Shown: positions 1-8,262 of the stretch, piece after piece
Layout: the number at the start of each line of letters is the position of its first letter
Position numbering within the stretch: the first letter of the stretch is position 1
Assembly (NCBI GenBank): GCA_964632305.1
Contig: CAZWBR010000005.1
Span: 1-64,000, forward strand
Source: CAZWBR01 sp964632305
GTDB taxonomy: Bacteria > Bacteroidota > Bacteroidia > Bacteroidales > Prolixibacteraceae
Direction: 5' to 3'
DNA: 64,000 nucleotides
Notes under the pieces: model-generated
What the model was told of the DNA's origin: nothing
The model's database searches: none
The model's input: only the letters and a program-made list of their open reading frames with translations
Translations under genes and position numbers: made by a program

Positions 1-154
1 CTTGATTGCACAGTTATATTTTGGCCGTAAAAATCACTGATAAGACTTTTGTTGTATTAAATAATAATATATTCGTTTTATAGCCATAATTTATAACATG
101 AATTAAGAGGCTCACCTTTTGCGACACCCTCGTGTGGGGGGCCGTCCCTGTCCC

Positions 155-315
155 GGGTCGGATCAAGTCCGGGGTATCTGTTAGGTTCCTCTTAGGTTCC
201 TCCTACGTTCCTGTTACCTACCTAAGAGAAATCTGGGAGGAACGTAAGAAAAAGGATGGTGTAACAACGGCCTTGGCCCCGGGACGAACAGAGGGATTCC
301 GGATGAAGAGGTTTT
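155..315 (+). repeat. Dispersed repeat with 11-nt word array (copy 1)
   Basis: Words such as TAGGTTCCTCT, TAGGTTCCTCC and TACGTTCCTGT follow each other every 11 nt from about 171 to 247. They then turn into the complementary sense (GAGGAACGTAA), so the array is partly self-complementary. The flanks (GGTCGGATCAAGTCCGGGG before, AGAAAAAGGATGGTGTAAC after) are recognisably the same as the flanks of the minus-strand copy at 55187-55345, although the words have diverged. Confidence 0.75.
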
Positions 316-536
316 TCCAAAGTTCGCAGATGGTTTCTAAAATAATCCGTTGGTTATTCAATTGGTTTACGGGTTAGAAGCTTCATGACAATTTTCCCGC
401 AGATCATGAAGATATTCACGGAAAGCGCCGCGTTGATCAGTGTATCCCACGGGAAACAGATTCTGGTTTGAAGTAAGTGATTAGTTCCGAATGACTTTTG
501 GGATATCTGCGTTTTTATTCGGCATGGCTTATTATC

Positions 537-574
537 AAAGACCCTGAAGATTTCCGAAATCTTCAGGGTCTTTT
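537..574. terminator. Intrinsic terminator hairpin downstream of queA
   Basis: A near-perfect stem pairs AAGACCCTGAAGATTTC with GAAATCTTCAGGGTCTT, with almost no loop. On the plus strand it ends in TCTTTT. On the minus strand, the direction of queA, it ends in TCTTTGAT, a weaker U tract. It lies just beyond the queA stop, so it probably ends that transcript and may also end one arriving from the left. Confidence 0.7.
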
Positions 575-602
575 AATAGATGGGATGTCTATCCTGTTGG
601 GT

Positions 603-1832
603 CTATTTCAGGTAGAGGTTGGAATCGCCATAGCTGAGAAAGCGATAGCCATTCTCCAGTGCATGGTCGTAAATTCTCTTCCAGTCATCGCCCAGATAAG
701 CTGCAATCAATAAAAGCAGTGTGCTTTGGGGTTGGTGAAAATTGGTCACCAAGCCATCGACGATTTTAAATTGATAGCCGGGCAGAATAATAATCTGTGT
801 AGCAGTATTCAATGTGGCGATGCGATGATCGGCCATATATTCCGACAGGGCAGTCAGAGCTTCTTTTGAAGAAAGGTCCTGCTTCCTCTCCTGATAAGCT
901 TCCCATTGGGTCACCTCCAGCGATTCAGGTTGAATAGACTTGTTTTGATGAATTTTCCATCCGATTTGGTAAAGACTTTCCAATGTTCTTACCGAGGTGG
1001 TCCCAACGGCAATGACCTTTCCCTGGTGGGCGATTAATTTGTCGACGAATTTGCGGGTAACGGCAAAATGTTCGGTGTGCATCAGATGATCGCCGATTCG
1101 TTCGGCTTTCACCGGTTGAAAGGTCCCTGCTCCCACATGGAGTGTTAACTCTTCACAACCAATCCCCTTTTCATTCAACGACTCAAATACTCTTTCGGTA
1201 AAGTGCAGCCCGGCAGTGGGGGCGGCAACAGAACCTTTTATCTTGGAATAGACGGTTTGATAGCATTCAAGGTCTTTCTCTTCCGACTCGCGGTTAAGGT
1301 AGGGTGGTATTGGAATATTTCCACAGGCTTCCAGTATTTCAGAAAAAGAGTAAGCTGGGTTGTCCCACGAGAAACAGATTTGGTGACCTCCGGTAATGAT
1401 CCCTTTTCTTTCTGCTCTTAGGATTGTAGTCGATTTTCCCAAACTGACCTTTTGCTCCAGGATTTCATCCTTCCATTTCTTCAGGTTACCCACGATACAT
1501 TTCCATTCACATTTTTCGGTCTGCGAAAAAGAGAGGGCATAATCGGCCGGATGAATTGGCTCAAGGCAAAAAATTTCAATCAGCGCGCCGGTGCTTTTAT
1601 GGAAAAACAACCTGGCGCGGATCACCCGGGTGTTGTTAAAAACCAGCATCGATCCTTTAGGAAGTAAGGCGGGCAGTTCTTTGAACTGGTGATCGGTGAT
1701 TTCTCCCTTATGCCAGAAGAGCAACTTCGATTGGTCGCGCACGGGCAACGGGTATTTGGCTATCCGATCGTCGGGAAGGGGATATTGGTAATTTTTTATC
1801 GAGATGGAATGGATCTTTTCCGAGGGTTGCAT
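603..1832 (-). CDS. queA: tRNA preQ1(34) S-adenosylmethionine ribosyltransferase-isomerase QueA
   Basis: QueA transfers and isomerises the ribosyl part of S-adenosylmethionine onto preQ1 at position 34 of tRNAs, giving epoxyqueuosine. The family signature is visible: an N-terminal YPLPDDRIAKYPL segment, then a KGSVAAPTAGLHFTERV block and a LHVGAGTFQPV block near the middle, then GTTSVRTLES. From the ATG at 1832 the protein has 409 residues, which fits the longer Bacteroidota form. An in-frame TTG nine codons upstream is possible but less likely. It is monocistronic here, with a hairpin beyond the stop, and it is unrelated to the polysaccharide genes further right. Confidence 0.95.
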   Translation of the reverse strand: MQPSEKIHSISIKNYQYPLPDDRIAKYPLPVRDQSKLLFWHKGEITDHQFKELPALLPKGSMLVFNNTRVIRARLFFHKSTGALIEIFCLEPIHPADYALSFSQTEKCEWKCIVGNLKKWKDEILEQKVSLGKSTTILRAERKGIITGGHQICFSWDNPAYSFSEILEACGNIPIPPYLNRESEEKDLECYQTVYSKIKGSVAAPTAGLHFTERVFESLNEKGIGCEELTLHVGAGTFQPVKAERIGDHLMHTEHFAVTRKFVDKLIAHQGKVIAVGTTSVRTLESLYQIGWKIHQNKSIQPESLEVTQWEAYQERKQDLSSKEALTALSEYMADHRIATLNTATQIIILPGYQFKIVDGLVTNFHQPQSTLLLLIAAYLGDDWKRIYDHALENGYRFLSYGDSNLYLK

Positions 1833-2126
1833 ATCACGAATTCTTTGGTTCACAAACAAAATGTAAAGGTAAAAAGAATAATCGCCCGTGGTAAGCCATC
1901 ATGGAAATTCTGGTGATTGGCCGGGAATTTTTGGATCAGGTCTAATTGGCCGAAGATCCCCAAAACGATCTTTATGTAAACTGCCTAATGGGCGATACCT
2001 TTAATCACTTTGATTCAGGTTTTCATTCAAAGGGCTAATTGAAGAAAAAGTTTTATTTGACCTTACCCCCTTATATCAGGAGTTTTTTTGACGTTGTATG
2101 GTCCGAAGGTTCAGGGTTCTATTGAA

Positions 2127-3539
2127 TTATTTTTGCCGGTAACGGTAGGAAATACCGGCATAGATCCCGTAGTTTTCGTTAAAGAGATCGTCAGAATCAT
2201 AGGCAAAACCTAACCTAAAAGAAAGGGGGAGTTTTGAAGGATTGTATTGGCTTTCGGCCAGGAGAGAGAATTTTCGGATCGATTCAGAAAACGGATTATC
2301 GTAAGTCCCGAAATGTTGGCTCCAGGTCAGCAGCGATTTCCAGGTAAACTGAGGAGCAAGGTTACCGCTTAATCCGAAATGATGAAGGTGAACACGGGTA
2401 TCGTTAAATCCATTGGAGATTCCATTCTCAACGATTACCGGGGTCAGGATCGGGGTCCCCGAGGTCCTGTTGTAATGGGTATGACCCGATTTGTAAATCC
2501 AGTTATTGAAGTAGTTATCGTTGCCACGACCAGTAAGGACTCCTGGAATATCGGTCGGGACCATGTTGTAGGTTCCGCTCTGGTTTGTCGTGTTCATAAA
2601 TTCATAGAGCACTTCGGTGAACCCTTTCCCCTTTTTCAGGTTCAGGTGAAAGCCCCAGAGTCCATCAGGAATATTCGCCAGTTCAAGGCCTGAGCGGTCT
2701 TCAAACGGATGGTTCCAATAGAAGGTAAGGCGATGATCGGGCATATCTTTCTGAACCTCTAAAAGGTACATCCCGAGCGAGTTTCCCGCTACATTTTTCT
2801 GGTCATGTTCGGTTGAACTGTTGCTCCCGCCAATTCCAAGGATATACCTGAAATAGTTTTCCCATCCAGGTTGTCTGCCGAATTCGGCGGTTTTACCGCC
2901 CCAATAGGCCCAATGATCAATCCCTAAAGTGAATTGCCAACTTCCCCAGGTTCCCCTTCCCGATAGGTTCTTATGGTGGAGGTGGGCAAATTGGGCATAT
3001 CGGTCATCAAACAGAAAATTTTCCTGGTAAAGCGCACTGACGGAAAGCCAATGATTTTTCTGATTAACGGGGATAAATCCATCGGTTGAGAGGGTAATTC
3101 CCGGAAGGGGGCGGGCATTGTTCGACCAGAGCATGTTCCCGTTGGTATGGGAAAGACCGCCGAAACGTATGGGTTGGGCTTTGGCCCCGATCTCGCCAAC
3201 AAAATGGTGATAGCGGAATCCAAGCCAATATTGGTTGAGGTGAAAACTTGCCGACGAGGAAGAACCATAGACCAGGTTTGCACCATAAGCAGTAGATAGT
3301 TTGTTCGACGGGGCTGCGGAGTAGTCCTGTAAAACACCAATCTGAACCAGTTGATAATTGCCGTTCGCTTTTGTGAAGACGCCGTTTTGGTTGGTCGTCA
3401 TCCAGAAGGGGAGGGAATCGCCGGTTGCTATGTAGGTTGAATAGCGAACAAAATAGTCCGGTTTGGAATCCTCAGTGTTTTGTGCCTGGATCCATCCTGA
3501 ACAGAGCAGGATAAAAAGGAGAAAGACAAATTTTTTCAT
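2127..3539 (-). CDS. Capsule assembly Wzi-family outer membrane protein
   Basis: This is a 470-residue protein with a cleavable N-terminal signal peptide (MKKFVFLLFILLCSGWIQAQ). The mature part is rich in alternating aromatic and polar residues, as in an outer membrane beta-barrel. The segment RFGGLSHTNGNMLWSNNARPLPGI matches the Bacteroidota Wzi-like capsule assembly family. Wzi of E. coli K30 is an outer membrane lectin that anchors group 1 capsule, and the role here is inferred from the family. It lies outside the main polysaccharide locus, between queA and rnpB, and is only distantly similar to the two Wzi-like proteins at 36.2 and 42.5 kb. A separate housekeeping or porin-like role cannot be excluded. 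Confidence 0.8.
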   Translation of the reverse strand: MKKFVFLLFILLCSGWIQAQNTEDSKPDYFVRYSTYIATGDSLPFWMTTNQNGVFTKANGNYQLVQIGVLQDYSAAPSNKLSTAYGANLVYGSSSSASFHLNQYWLGFRYHHFVGEIGAKAQPIRFGGLSHTNGNMLWSNNARPLPGITLSTDGFIPVNQKNHWLSVSALYQENFLFDDRYAQFAHLHHKNLSGRGTWGSWQFTLGIDHWAYWGGKTAEFGRQPGWENYFRYILGIGGSNSSTEHDQKNVAGNSLGMYLLEVQKDMPDHRLTFYWNHPFEDRSGLELANIPDGLWGFHLNLKKGKGFTEVLYEFMNTTNQSGTYNMVPTDIPGVLTGRGNDNYFNNWIYKSGHTHYNRTSGTPILTPVIVENGISNGFNDTRVHLHHFGLSGNLAPQFTWKSLLTWSQHFGTYDNPFSESIRKFSLLAESQYNPSKLPLSFRLGFAYDSDDLFNENYGIYAGISYRYRQK

Positions 3540-3577
3540 AAGATCAGTTCAATGCCGGTCTCTCATGGTTTAAAAAT

Positions 3578-3976
3578 ATCGCAGGCCTGTAAGCCGGGTT
3601 CTGTTTTTCATTCCATCATTTATCTGGGACTGATGTTACCAACAGCCTCGAGCAGCCTACCCCCTGCAATATCTCTTCCCGAAGGAACAGAACCGGAGCG
3701 GGCAGCCCCGTGTCCTCGCGGACTTGCAGTATATTTGGCCTTACAACCCATGAGGCGTACGGCTGCCTGTGTTACCACAAGCACCGGTGGGCTCTTACCC
3801 CGCCTTTTCACCCTTGTCCGTCCCGATCCCGATAGCTATCGGGATATCGGGATGGACGGTTATTTTCTGTTACGCTGCTACGGATTTACACCCGTCTTCC
3901 CGTTAGGAAGCATGGCGCCCTTTGTTGCCCGGACTTTCCTCCCTGGTTGCCCAAGGCGATGAAACAGCCTGCGACA
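3578..3976 (-). ncRNA. rnpB: RNase P RNA (class A)
   Basis: Read on the minus strand, the region begins with a P1 strand TCGCAGGCTGT that pairs with ACAGGCCTGCGA at its 3' end. It contains the conserved GAGGAAAGTCCGGGC block, the AACAGAAAATAACCG block, AAGGGTGAAAAGGCGGGGTAAGAG and CCCACCGG segments, and the 3' AGAACCCGGCTTA motif. These are the universally conserved parts of bacterial type A RNase P RNA, the catalytic subunit that matures tRNA 5' ends. The P12 position carries a long GC-rich hairpin built around CCCGATAGCTATCGGG. The ends are estimated from P1 pairing. Open reading frames over this interval on either strand are spurious. Confidence 0.95.
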
Positions 3977-3996
3977 GGACAAAGGTAGTAAAAAAA

Positions 3997-4097
3997 TGGC
4001 TGTTTGCTGCTTGCAGTTGGCTTCCGGCTTTTGGCCTATCAAGGTGACTTTGTCCGGCCAGTTGCCAACCGCTAAAAGCTAAAGGCTAAAAGCGAAG
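3997..4097. repeat. Inverted word array, 7-nt period
   Basis: The left arm reads TGGCTGT TTGCTGC TTGCAGT TGGCTTC and onward, and the right arm reads CGCTAAA AGCTAAA GGCTAAA AGCGAAG. Both run with a 7-nt period, and the arms are imperfect reverse complements of each other. The array fills the gap between rnpB and the stop codon of the Smr gene at 4106. It has no coding potential that I can support. Confidence 0.7.
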
Positions 4098-4105
4098 GCA
4101 ATAAG

Positions 4106-5158
4106 CTATTTTTTCAGGATGACCATCGTGGCCCCGAATCCATATTCACGGAATGAGGCATCCTGGAAGTGATATTTCCCGTATTTTCTCTGAAGTTCGC
4201 GTCGTAGTTCATTTTTAAGGACTCCGTCGCCAACACCATGGATAAAGACGATTTTTCTAACTCCGGTTTTTATTGCCTCTTCCATTTCTTTCCGGAAGGT
4301 CTCCATCTGAATTTTGAGCATATCGGCGTTTGTCAATCCTCTCAAATCGTCGATCAGTTGAGCGATATGAAGGTCGACTTCCTTCAATTCAATGTCAGGG
4401 AGCCGGTGAGTCACTGTTTTCCGTGGTTCTTTTGCCGCCGTTATTTGTTGGAAATCCTTTTCGGTCAGTTTTTCCAGTTCCGCCTTTAACGGATTGTCCG
4501 CAAGTTTGACAATCAAGGAAGGCGTTTTAAAATAATTTGTTTTAATAAAAGAAGAAGGTTTGAAAAATTTGACAGGAGAAATGGAGATCTCTTTTTGCAC
4601 GGGGGCCTCCAGTTGATTGGCAAAACGCTTGAAAAAGATCAGTTGAAAACAGTAAACAGGAAGCTCACCTATAGCCTGCGGGTTTAGGTTTTCAAGATTG
4701 ATCTTGGTATTGGGTTCCAGAATCCCTGCGTCGATAGTTTCGTATTGATCTCCCTTCTTTTCGGAAAACTGGTAAATCAAGGTATAATTACAATCGTTGA
4801 CCAGATAGATTTGGATTTTGGCGGCTGTCGGGTTGGACGGGTTTTCGGGGACGAAAGCAAAGAGGAATTGAGGGAAATCGTTCCCGGTAATCTGGTTCAT
4901 TTCAACAAAACCCAATCCCTTTGTTTTTTCCTGATAATTTTCGTTGGTCACTGGTTTCTCCTCACTCCTTTTGGAAGAGGGTTTAACCTGCATTGTGCTC
5001 TCTGCCGAAGAAACCACTACCAGATTTTTAATATAGGTCGGCACTTCAAAACCATCATCGGTTTCCACATTGACCATATCTTTTCCCAGGAGGGAGGTGA
5101 CAGTTCCCCCACCTACATCGTTTAGAAAACGGACTTTATCGCCTAAATTTATTTTCAT
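4106..5158 (-). CDS. DUF2027 and Smr domain protein
   Basis: The first 50 residues from the ATG at 5158 (MKINLGDKVRFLNDVGGG) match the DUF2027 beta-barrel domain of Bacteroidota. A middle beta-rich segment follows, and the last 80 or so residues form an Smr domain with the VRKIVFIHGVGDGVLKNEL core and a GFGATMVIL end. Smr domains are found in nucleases acting on DNA or on collided ribosomes, but the function of the DUF2027-Smr fusion is not established. The family length is about 350 residues, which fits. The upstream in-frame extension to 5209 is AT-rich and is probably leader sequence. It lies just downstream of the wecA terminator, so it is transcribed separately. Confidence 0.88.
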   Translation of the reverse strand: MKINLGDKVRFLNDVGGGTVTSLLGKDMVNVETDDGFEVPTYIKNLVVVSSAESTMQVKPSSKRSEEKPVTNENYQEKTKGLGFVEMNQITGNDFPQFLFAFVPENPSNPTAAKIQIYLVNDCNYTLIYQFSEKKGDQYETIDAGILEPNTKINLENLNPQAIGELPVYCFQLIFFKRFANQLEAPVQKEISISPVKFFKPSSFIKTNYFKTPSLIVKLADNPLKAELEKLTEKDFQQITAAKEPRKTVTHRLPDIELKEVDLHIAQLIDDLRGLTNADMLKIQMETFRKEMEEAIKTGVRKIVFIHGVGDGVLKNELRRELQRKYGKYHFQDASFREYGFGATMVILKK

Positions 5159-5220
5159 GATCTGCTTGATTTTGATATTTGAACTCCTTATTGGGGATTC
5201 GATATCCAAAGATAAACTAA

Positions 5221-5258
5221 AATACCTCCTGCGGCAATAAATCCAGGCAGGAGGTATT
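5221..5258 (-). terminator. Intrinsic terminator ending the polysaccharide locus
   Basis: On the minus strand a 12-bp perfect stem AATACCTCCTGC / GCAGGAGGTATT with a 14-nt loop is followed by TTTAGTTT. It begins about 20 nt beyond the wecA stop. It marks the 3' end of the long minus-strand locus and separates it from the Smr gene. Confidence 0.8.
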
Positions 5259-5278
5259 CATATTCGAATTTATCCGAT

Positions 5279-6487
5279 TTACCAAATTCCCAGTTTCTGA
5301 AGCTGTGTTTTAAAACCCTTAAGTTTTATGGTTTTTGGCGTTACCGGAGATTGTTTCCGGCTGTTTATCAGTAAGCTCCGAATAGCGTCATGCGAAAGGA
5401 TGAGGATCTGCTGATGCGGATCGTCCTCCTTGATTAATTTTTTTCGTTTGATGATCAGGGCAGGTATCATAACCAAAAGTCCGCCTGCTAAAAGGTTATA
5501 GGACATTAACCCGTAAATGCCTATGTTTTGAAGTGCAAAGACCGGGATGATAAAAATTGCAGTTACCGCGATAATGGTATAGGTGGCCTTTTTGTGTGAC
5601 AGTCCCAAGGCCAATAAACGATGGTGAATGTGGTTTTTATCCGGGGAGAAGGGCGACCGTCCCTGCAAGATTCTGATGGTGAAGACCCGCATGGTATCAA
5701 TCATCGGGTAGATGAGAATTCCAAATGAGACGGCTGGAGAGGAGCTAATAGCATAAGGTCCGGTAGCGTTAATATTTAACTCGTTAAATTTAATGACCAG
5801 AACAGACATTACCAATCCCAGGATCAGCGAACCGGTATCGCCCATGAAAATTTTATGCTTTGTTCCGTAGACATTGTAAAAGAAAAAACCGACCAGGGCC
5901 CCGATCAGGGCAAAAGCTATAATGGAATATTCATAATTTCCGCTTTTGTAGAACCAGACTCCAAAGATCGATGCGGCCAAAATGCTTAATCCGGATGCCA
6001 ACCCGTCGATCCCGTCAACAAGATTGAACGCGTTGATAATGACGATTATGACAAATGTTGTCAGGATCAGGCTCGGGATGAAACTAATTTCTTCTATCCC
6101 CATAAACCCATGGAGATTGGTAAACCGGTATTGCGCCAATAAGATCAAAATCAGAGCTGCAAAAATTTGAGCTGCCAATTTCTTCCAGGGACTGATATCA
6201 AGGATGTCATCTTTTATACCTACAAAAAACATGATTATAACAGCAGCAATAATATACCGAAGGGCGGGGAAAACATAGCCGTTTCCTGTTAAAGTAATGC
6301 CAAAAACGAATCCCAAAAAAATTGCCACTCCTCCTAAGGTCGGTACGATGTTGCTGGCCGCAGAACGGGCATTGGGGCGGTCAAACAATTTTAAGGCATG
6401 GGATATATTAATAACAGTTGGAATGGTCTTTGCGGATATTATTAGAGAGATAATAAAGCTTATCGCGATGTAAAGCAGTTCATTCAT
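5279..6487 (-). CDS. wecA: Undecaprenyl-phosphate GlcNAc-1-phosphate transferase (WecA/TagO/MraY family)
   Basis: This is a polytopic membrane enzyme of 402 residues with about ten or eleven hydrophobic segments. The family motifs are present: LFDRPNARS near residue 36, GIKDDILDISPWKK near 95 (the Asp pair that binds Mg2+), NAFNLVDGIDGLA near 155, KIFMGDTGSLILG near 212, and the cytoplasmic loop DKNHIHHRLLALGLSHKKA near 280, which is typical of WecA rather than MraY. It transfers HexNAc-1-phosphate from UDP-HexNAc to undecaprenyl phosphate, the priming step for the polymer. It is the only initiating transferase in the window and is the last gene of the locus. Whether it uses GlcNAc or another UDP-N-acetyl sugar such as UDP-FucNAc is not visible. 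Confidence 0.9.
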   Translation of the reverse strand: MNELLYIAISFIISLIISAKTIPTVINISHALKLFDRPNARSAASNIVPTLGGVAIFLGFVFGITLTGNGYVFPALRYIIAAVIIMFFVGIKDDILDISPWKKLAAQIFAALILILLAQYRFTNLHGFMGIEEISFIPSLILTTFVIIVIINAFNLVDGIDGLASGLSILAASIFGVWFYKSGNYEYSIIAFALIGALVGFFFYNVYGTKHKIFMGDTGSLILGLVMSVLVIKFNELNINATGPYAISSSPAVSFGILIYPMIDTMRVFTIRILQGRSPFSPDKNHIHHRLLALGLSHKKATYTIIAVTAIFIIPVFALQNIGIYGLMSYNLLAGGLLVMIPALIIKRKKLIKEDDPHQQILILSHDAIRSLLINSRKQSPVTPKTIKLKGFKTQLQKLGIW

Positions 6488-6666
6488 ACAGTCTTAAATA
6501 AGGTTAACTAACGGTTGAGGTGAAATGATGATTTAAAATTTAAATTCCTTAAAATTAGATCGCTGCAAATTTACGATTTTTTTCATCAGACCTATTCTTA
6601 ATTTTGAATTATTTACAATAAAATAACTCAGGAATACAACCATCCCAAATGTTTGAGTCAGATGTA

Positions 6667-7722
6667 TTATCTGTTTTTATACATTGATTCATAATAATTT
6701 AGGTAATTTCCGGAAGTGACATTGTTGAGCCATTTTTCATTTTCAAGGTACCAGATTACTGTTTTTTCAAAACCTTCATCAAATTTCACATCGGGTTCCC
6801 ATCCCAGTTCGCGGCGTAATTTTGAGGCATCAATGGCATAGCGGAAATCATGACCGGCACGGTCTTTTACATAGGTAATCAGTTGCTCTGAAGTGCCGGC
6901 AGCCCTTCCGAGTTGCTGATCCATGATCCGGCAGAGTGTTTTTACGATGTCGATATTCTGTCGTTCATTGTTTCCCCCGATATTATAGGTCTCTCCATCC
7001 TTACCCTGGTGGAAAATCAGGTCAATGGCTTTGGCATGATCTTCAACGTACAACCAGTCGCGGATATTTTCTCCTTTCCCGTAAACGGGCAACGGTCGAT
7101 TATTGCGTATGTTGTTGATACATAGAGGTATTAGCTTTTCCGGGAATTGATTTGGTCCATAATTATTGGAACAGTTGCTAATTACTGCCGGAAGTCCGTA
7201 GGTATGGTGATAAGCCCTCACCAGATGGTCGCTGCTGGCTTTTGAGGCTGAATAGGGGCTTCTTGGATCATAGGCTGTTGTTTCGGTGAAAAAACCTTCT
7301 TTCCCAAGTGATCCATAGACCTCATCGGTACTGATATGATAGAATCGTTTCCCGTCCATCCGGTCCTTCCATTGTTCCTTGGCTGCATTCAGCAGATTGA
7401 CCGTACCGACGATATTGGTCATGATAAATTCGGTCGGATTGGTGATCGAGCGGTCAACATGGCTCTCGGCAGCCAAATGGATCACTCCGTCAAAGGTATA
7501 TTGTTTAAACAAGGAAACAATAAAAGCTTCATCGGTAATATCACCCTTAACAAATTGATAATTGGGCAAAGATTCAATATCGGTAAGATTGGCCAGGTTA
7601 CCGGCATAGGTCAGTTTGTCAAGGTTTATGATTTGGTATTCTGGATATTTCCGGACAAAAAGCCGAACGACATGGGATCCAATAAATCCGGCTCCTCCGG
7701 TAATAAGTATGCTCTTCTTCAT
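6667..7722 (-). CDS. rfbB: dTDP-glucose 4,6-dehydratase
   Basis: RfbB converts dTDP-glucose to dTDP-4-keto-6-deoxyglucose, the branch point for dTDP-rhamnose and for 3-amino-3,6-dideoxy sugars. The NAD-binding GGAGFIGSHVV is at residues 7-17, followed by LDKLTYAGN, the catalytic STDEVYGSLG near 130 and YSASKASSDHLV (YxxxK) near 160. From the ATG at 7722 it has 351 residues, the normal length. A TTG four codons upstream is not needed. It lies far from rfbA and rfbC (52.9-54.4 kb), although all three belong to one pathway. The FdtA-like isomerases at 28.7-29.5 kb are the likely users of its product. Confidence 0.95.
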   Translation of the reverse strand: MKKSILITGGAGFIGSHVVRLFVRKYPEYQIINLDKLTYAGNLANLTDIESLPNYQFVKGDITDEAFIVSLFKQYTFDGVIHLAAESHVDRSITNPTEFIMTNIVGTVNLLNAAKEQWKDRMDGKRFYHISTDEVYGSLGKEGFFTETTAYDPRSPYSASKASSDHLVRAYHHTYGLPAVISNCSNNYGPNQFPEKLIPLCINNIRNNRPLPVYGKGENIRDWLYVEDHAKAIDLIFHQGKDGETYNIGGNNERQNIDIVKTLCRIMDQQLGRAAGTSEQLITYVKDRAGHDFRYAIDASKLRRELGWEPDVKFDEGFEKTVIWYLENEKWLNNVTSGNYLNYYESMYKNR

Positions 7723-8262
7723 TTTGGGATACAAATAATTTATAATTTTATTGTTAATAGTTGAAGGTTGTTTGACCCGTTGTAAACAACAAAAATCAAA
7801 CCAAATTGGCTATTTATTGTAACTAATTACGATAAACTATTCCCTCAACTGATACTATTTGGGATTTTGATTCCTTCGATCAGGAAAGGTTTAAAATTTT
7901 GAGGATAAACCCCGGAAAGTTTTATTTGAATATCTATTTACTTTTCGTCAGAAGGGTCATTTAGGGTCATGGATGGTCATTAATAGTCATTAATAGTCAA
8001 TGATTGACATTGATTGTTTTATTCACTTATTGACCATTATTGACTATTAATGATCACTAAATGACCTGTTCAGCTTTGTTTAGGCAATTTTATCGGATAC
8101 ACAATAAGTTTTATAATACTTCATCCGTACCGAAATTGCCTTCATTATAAATAATAACGCTGTTAGGCGAGTAATCATTTTTGTATTCATTCTCTATCCT
8201 TTGATTCTCCTGTTGCCCCTGAATCTGATTTAAATGAACCGATATTAATTTTCTGATTCGGT
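7723..8262. other. 540-nt intergenic region with 10-nt palindromic array
   Basis: No gene is supported. The dominant feature is the decamer array at 7954-8066. To its right, at 8073-8097, is a 24-25 nt segment beginning GCTTTGTTTAGGCAATTT that recurs with one indel at 56358-56381, outside the locus. The rest is AT-rich. It separates the sugar kinase fusion gene from rfbB, so rfbB and wecA may have their own promoter here. Confidence 0.6.
7954..8066. repeat. Palindromic word array, 10-nt period (GTCATTAATA words)
   Basis: Eleven consecutive decamers are visible, for example GGGTCATTTA, GGGTCATGGA, TGGTCATTAA, TAGTCATTAA. In the right half the words become reverse complements (CCATTATTGA, CTATTAATGA, TCACTAAATG), so the whole 113 nt folds on itself. 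A shorter member of the same family is at 55129-55178. Confidence 0.85.

Larger units (their letters stand above)
1..602. other. Intergenic region with repeats, no supported gene
   Basis: I see no convincing gene here. The small reading frames overlap repeats and have no recognisable domain. The stretch holds an 11-nt-period word array with a longer dispersed repeat around it, a patch near 398-445 resembling the Bacteroidota GCAGATnnnGCGGATCAG type of word repeat, and a strong hairpin at 537-574. The gene that would precede it lies outside the window. Confidence 0.6.

Noticed and set aside
132..377. 81-codon plus-strand reading frame near the left end
   Set aside because: It translates the dispersed 11-nt word repeat. 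A similar peptide appears from the copy at 55.2 kb only because the repeat is shared.
3552..3962. 136-codon plus-strand reading frame
   Set aside because: It is entirely within the RNase P RNA gene on the other strand and shows no protein family pattern.
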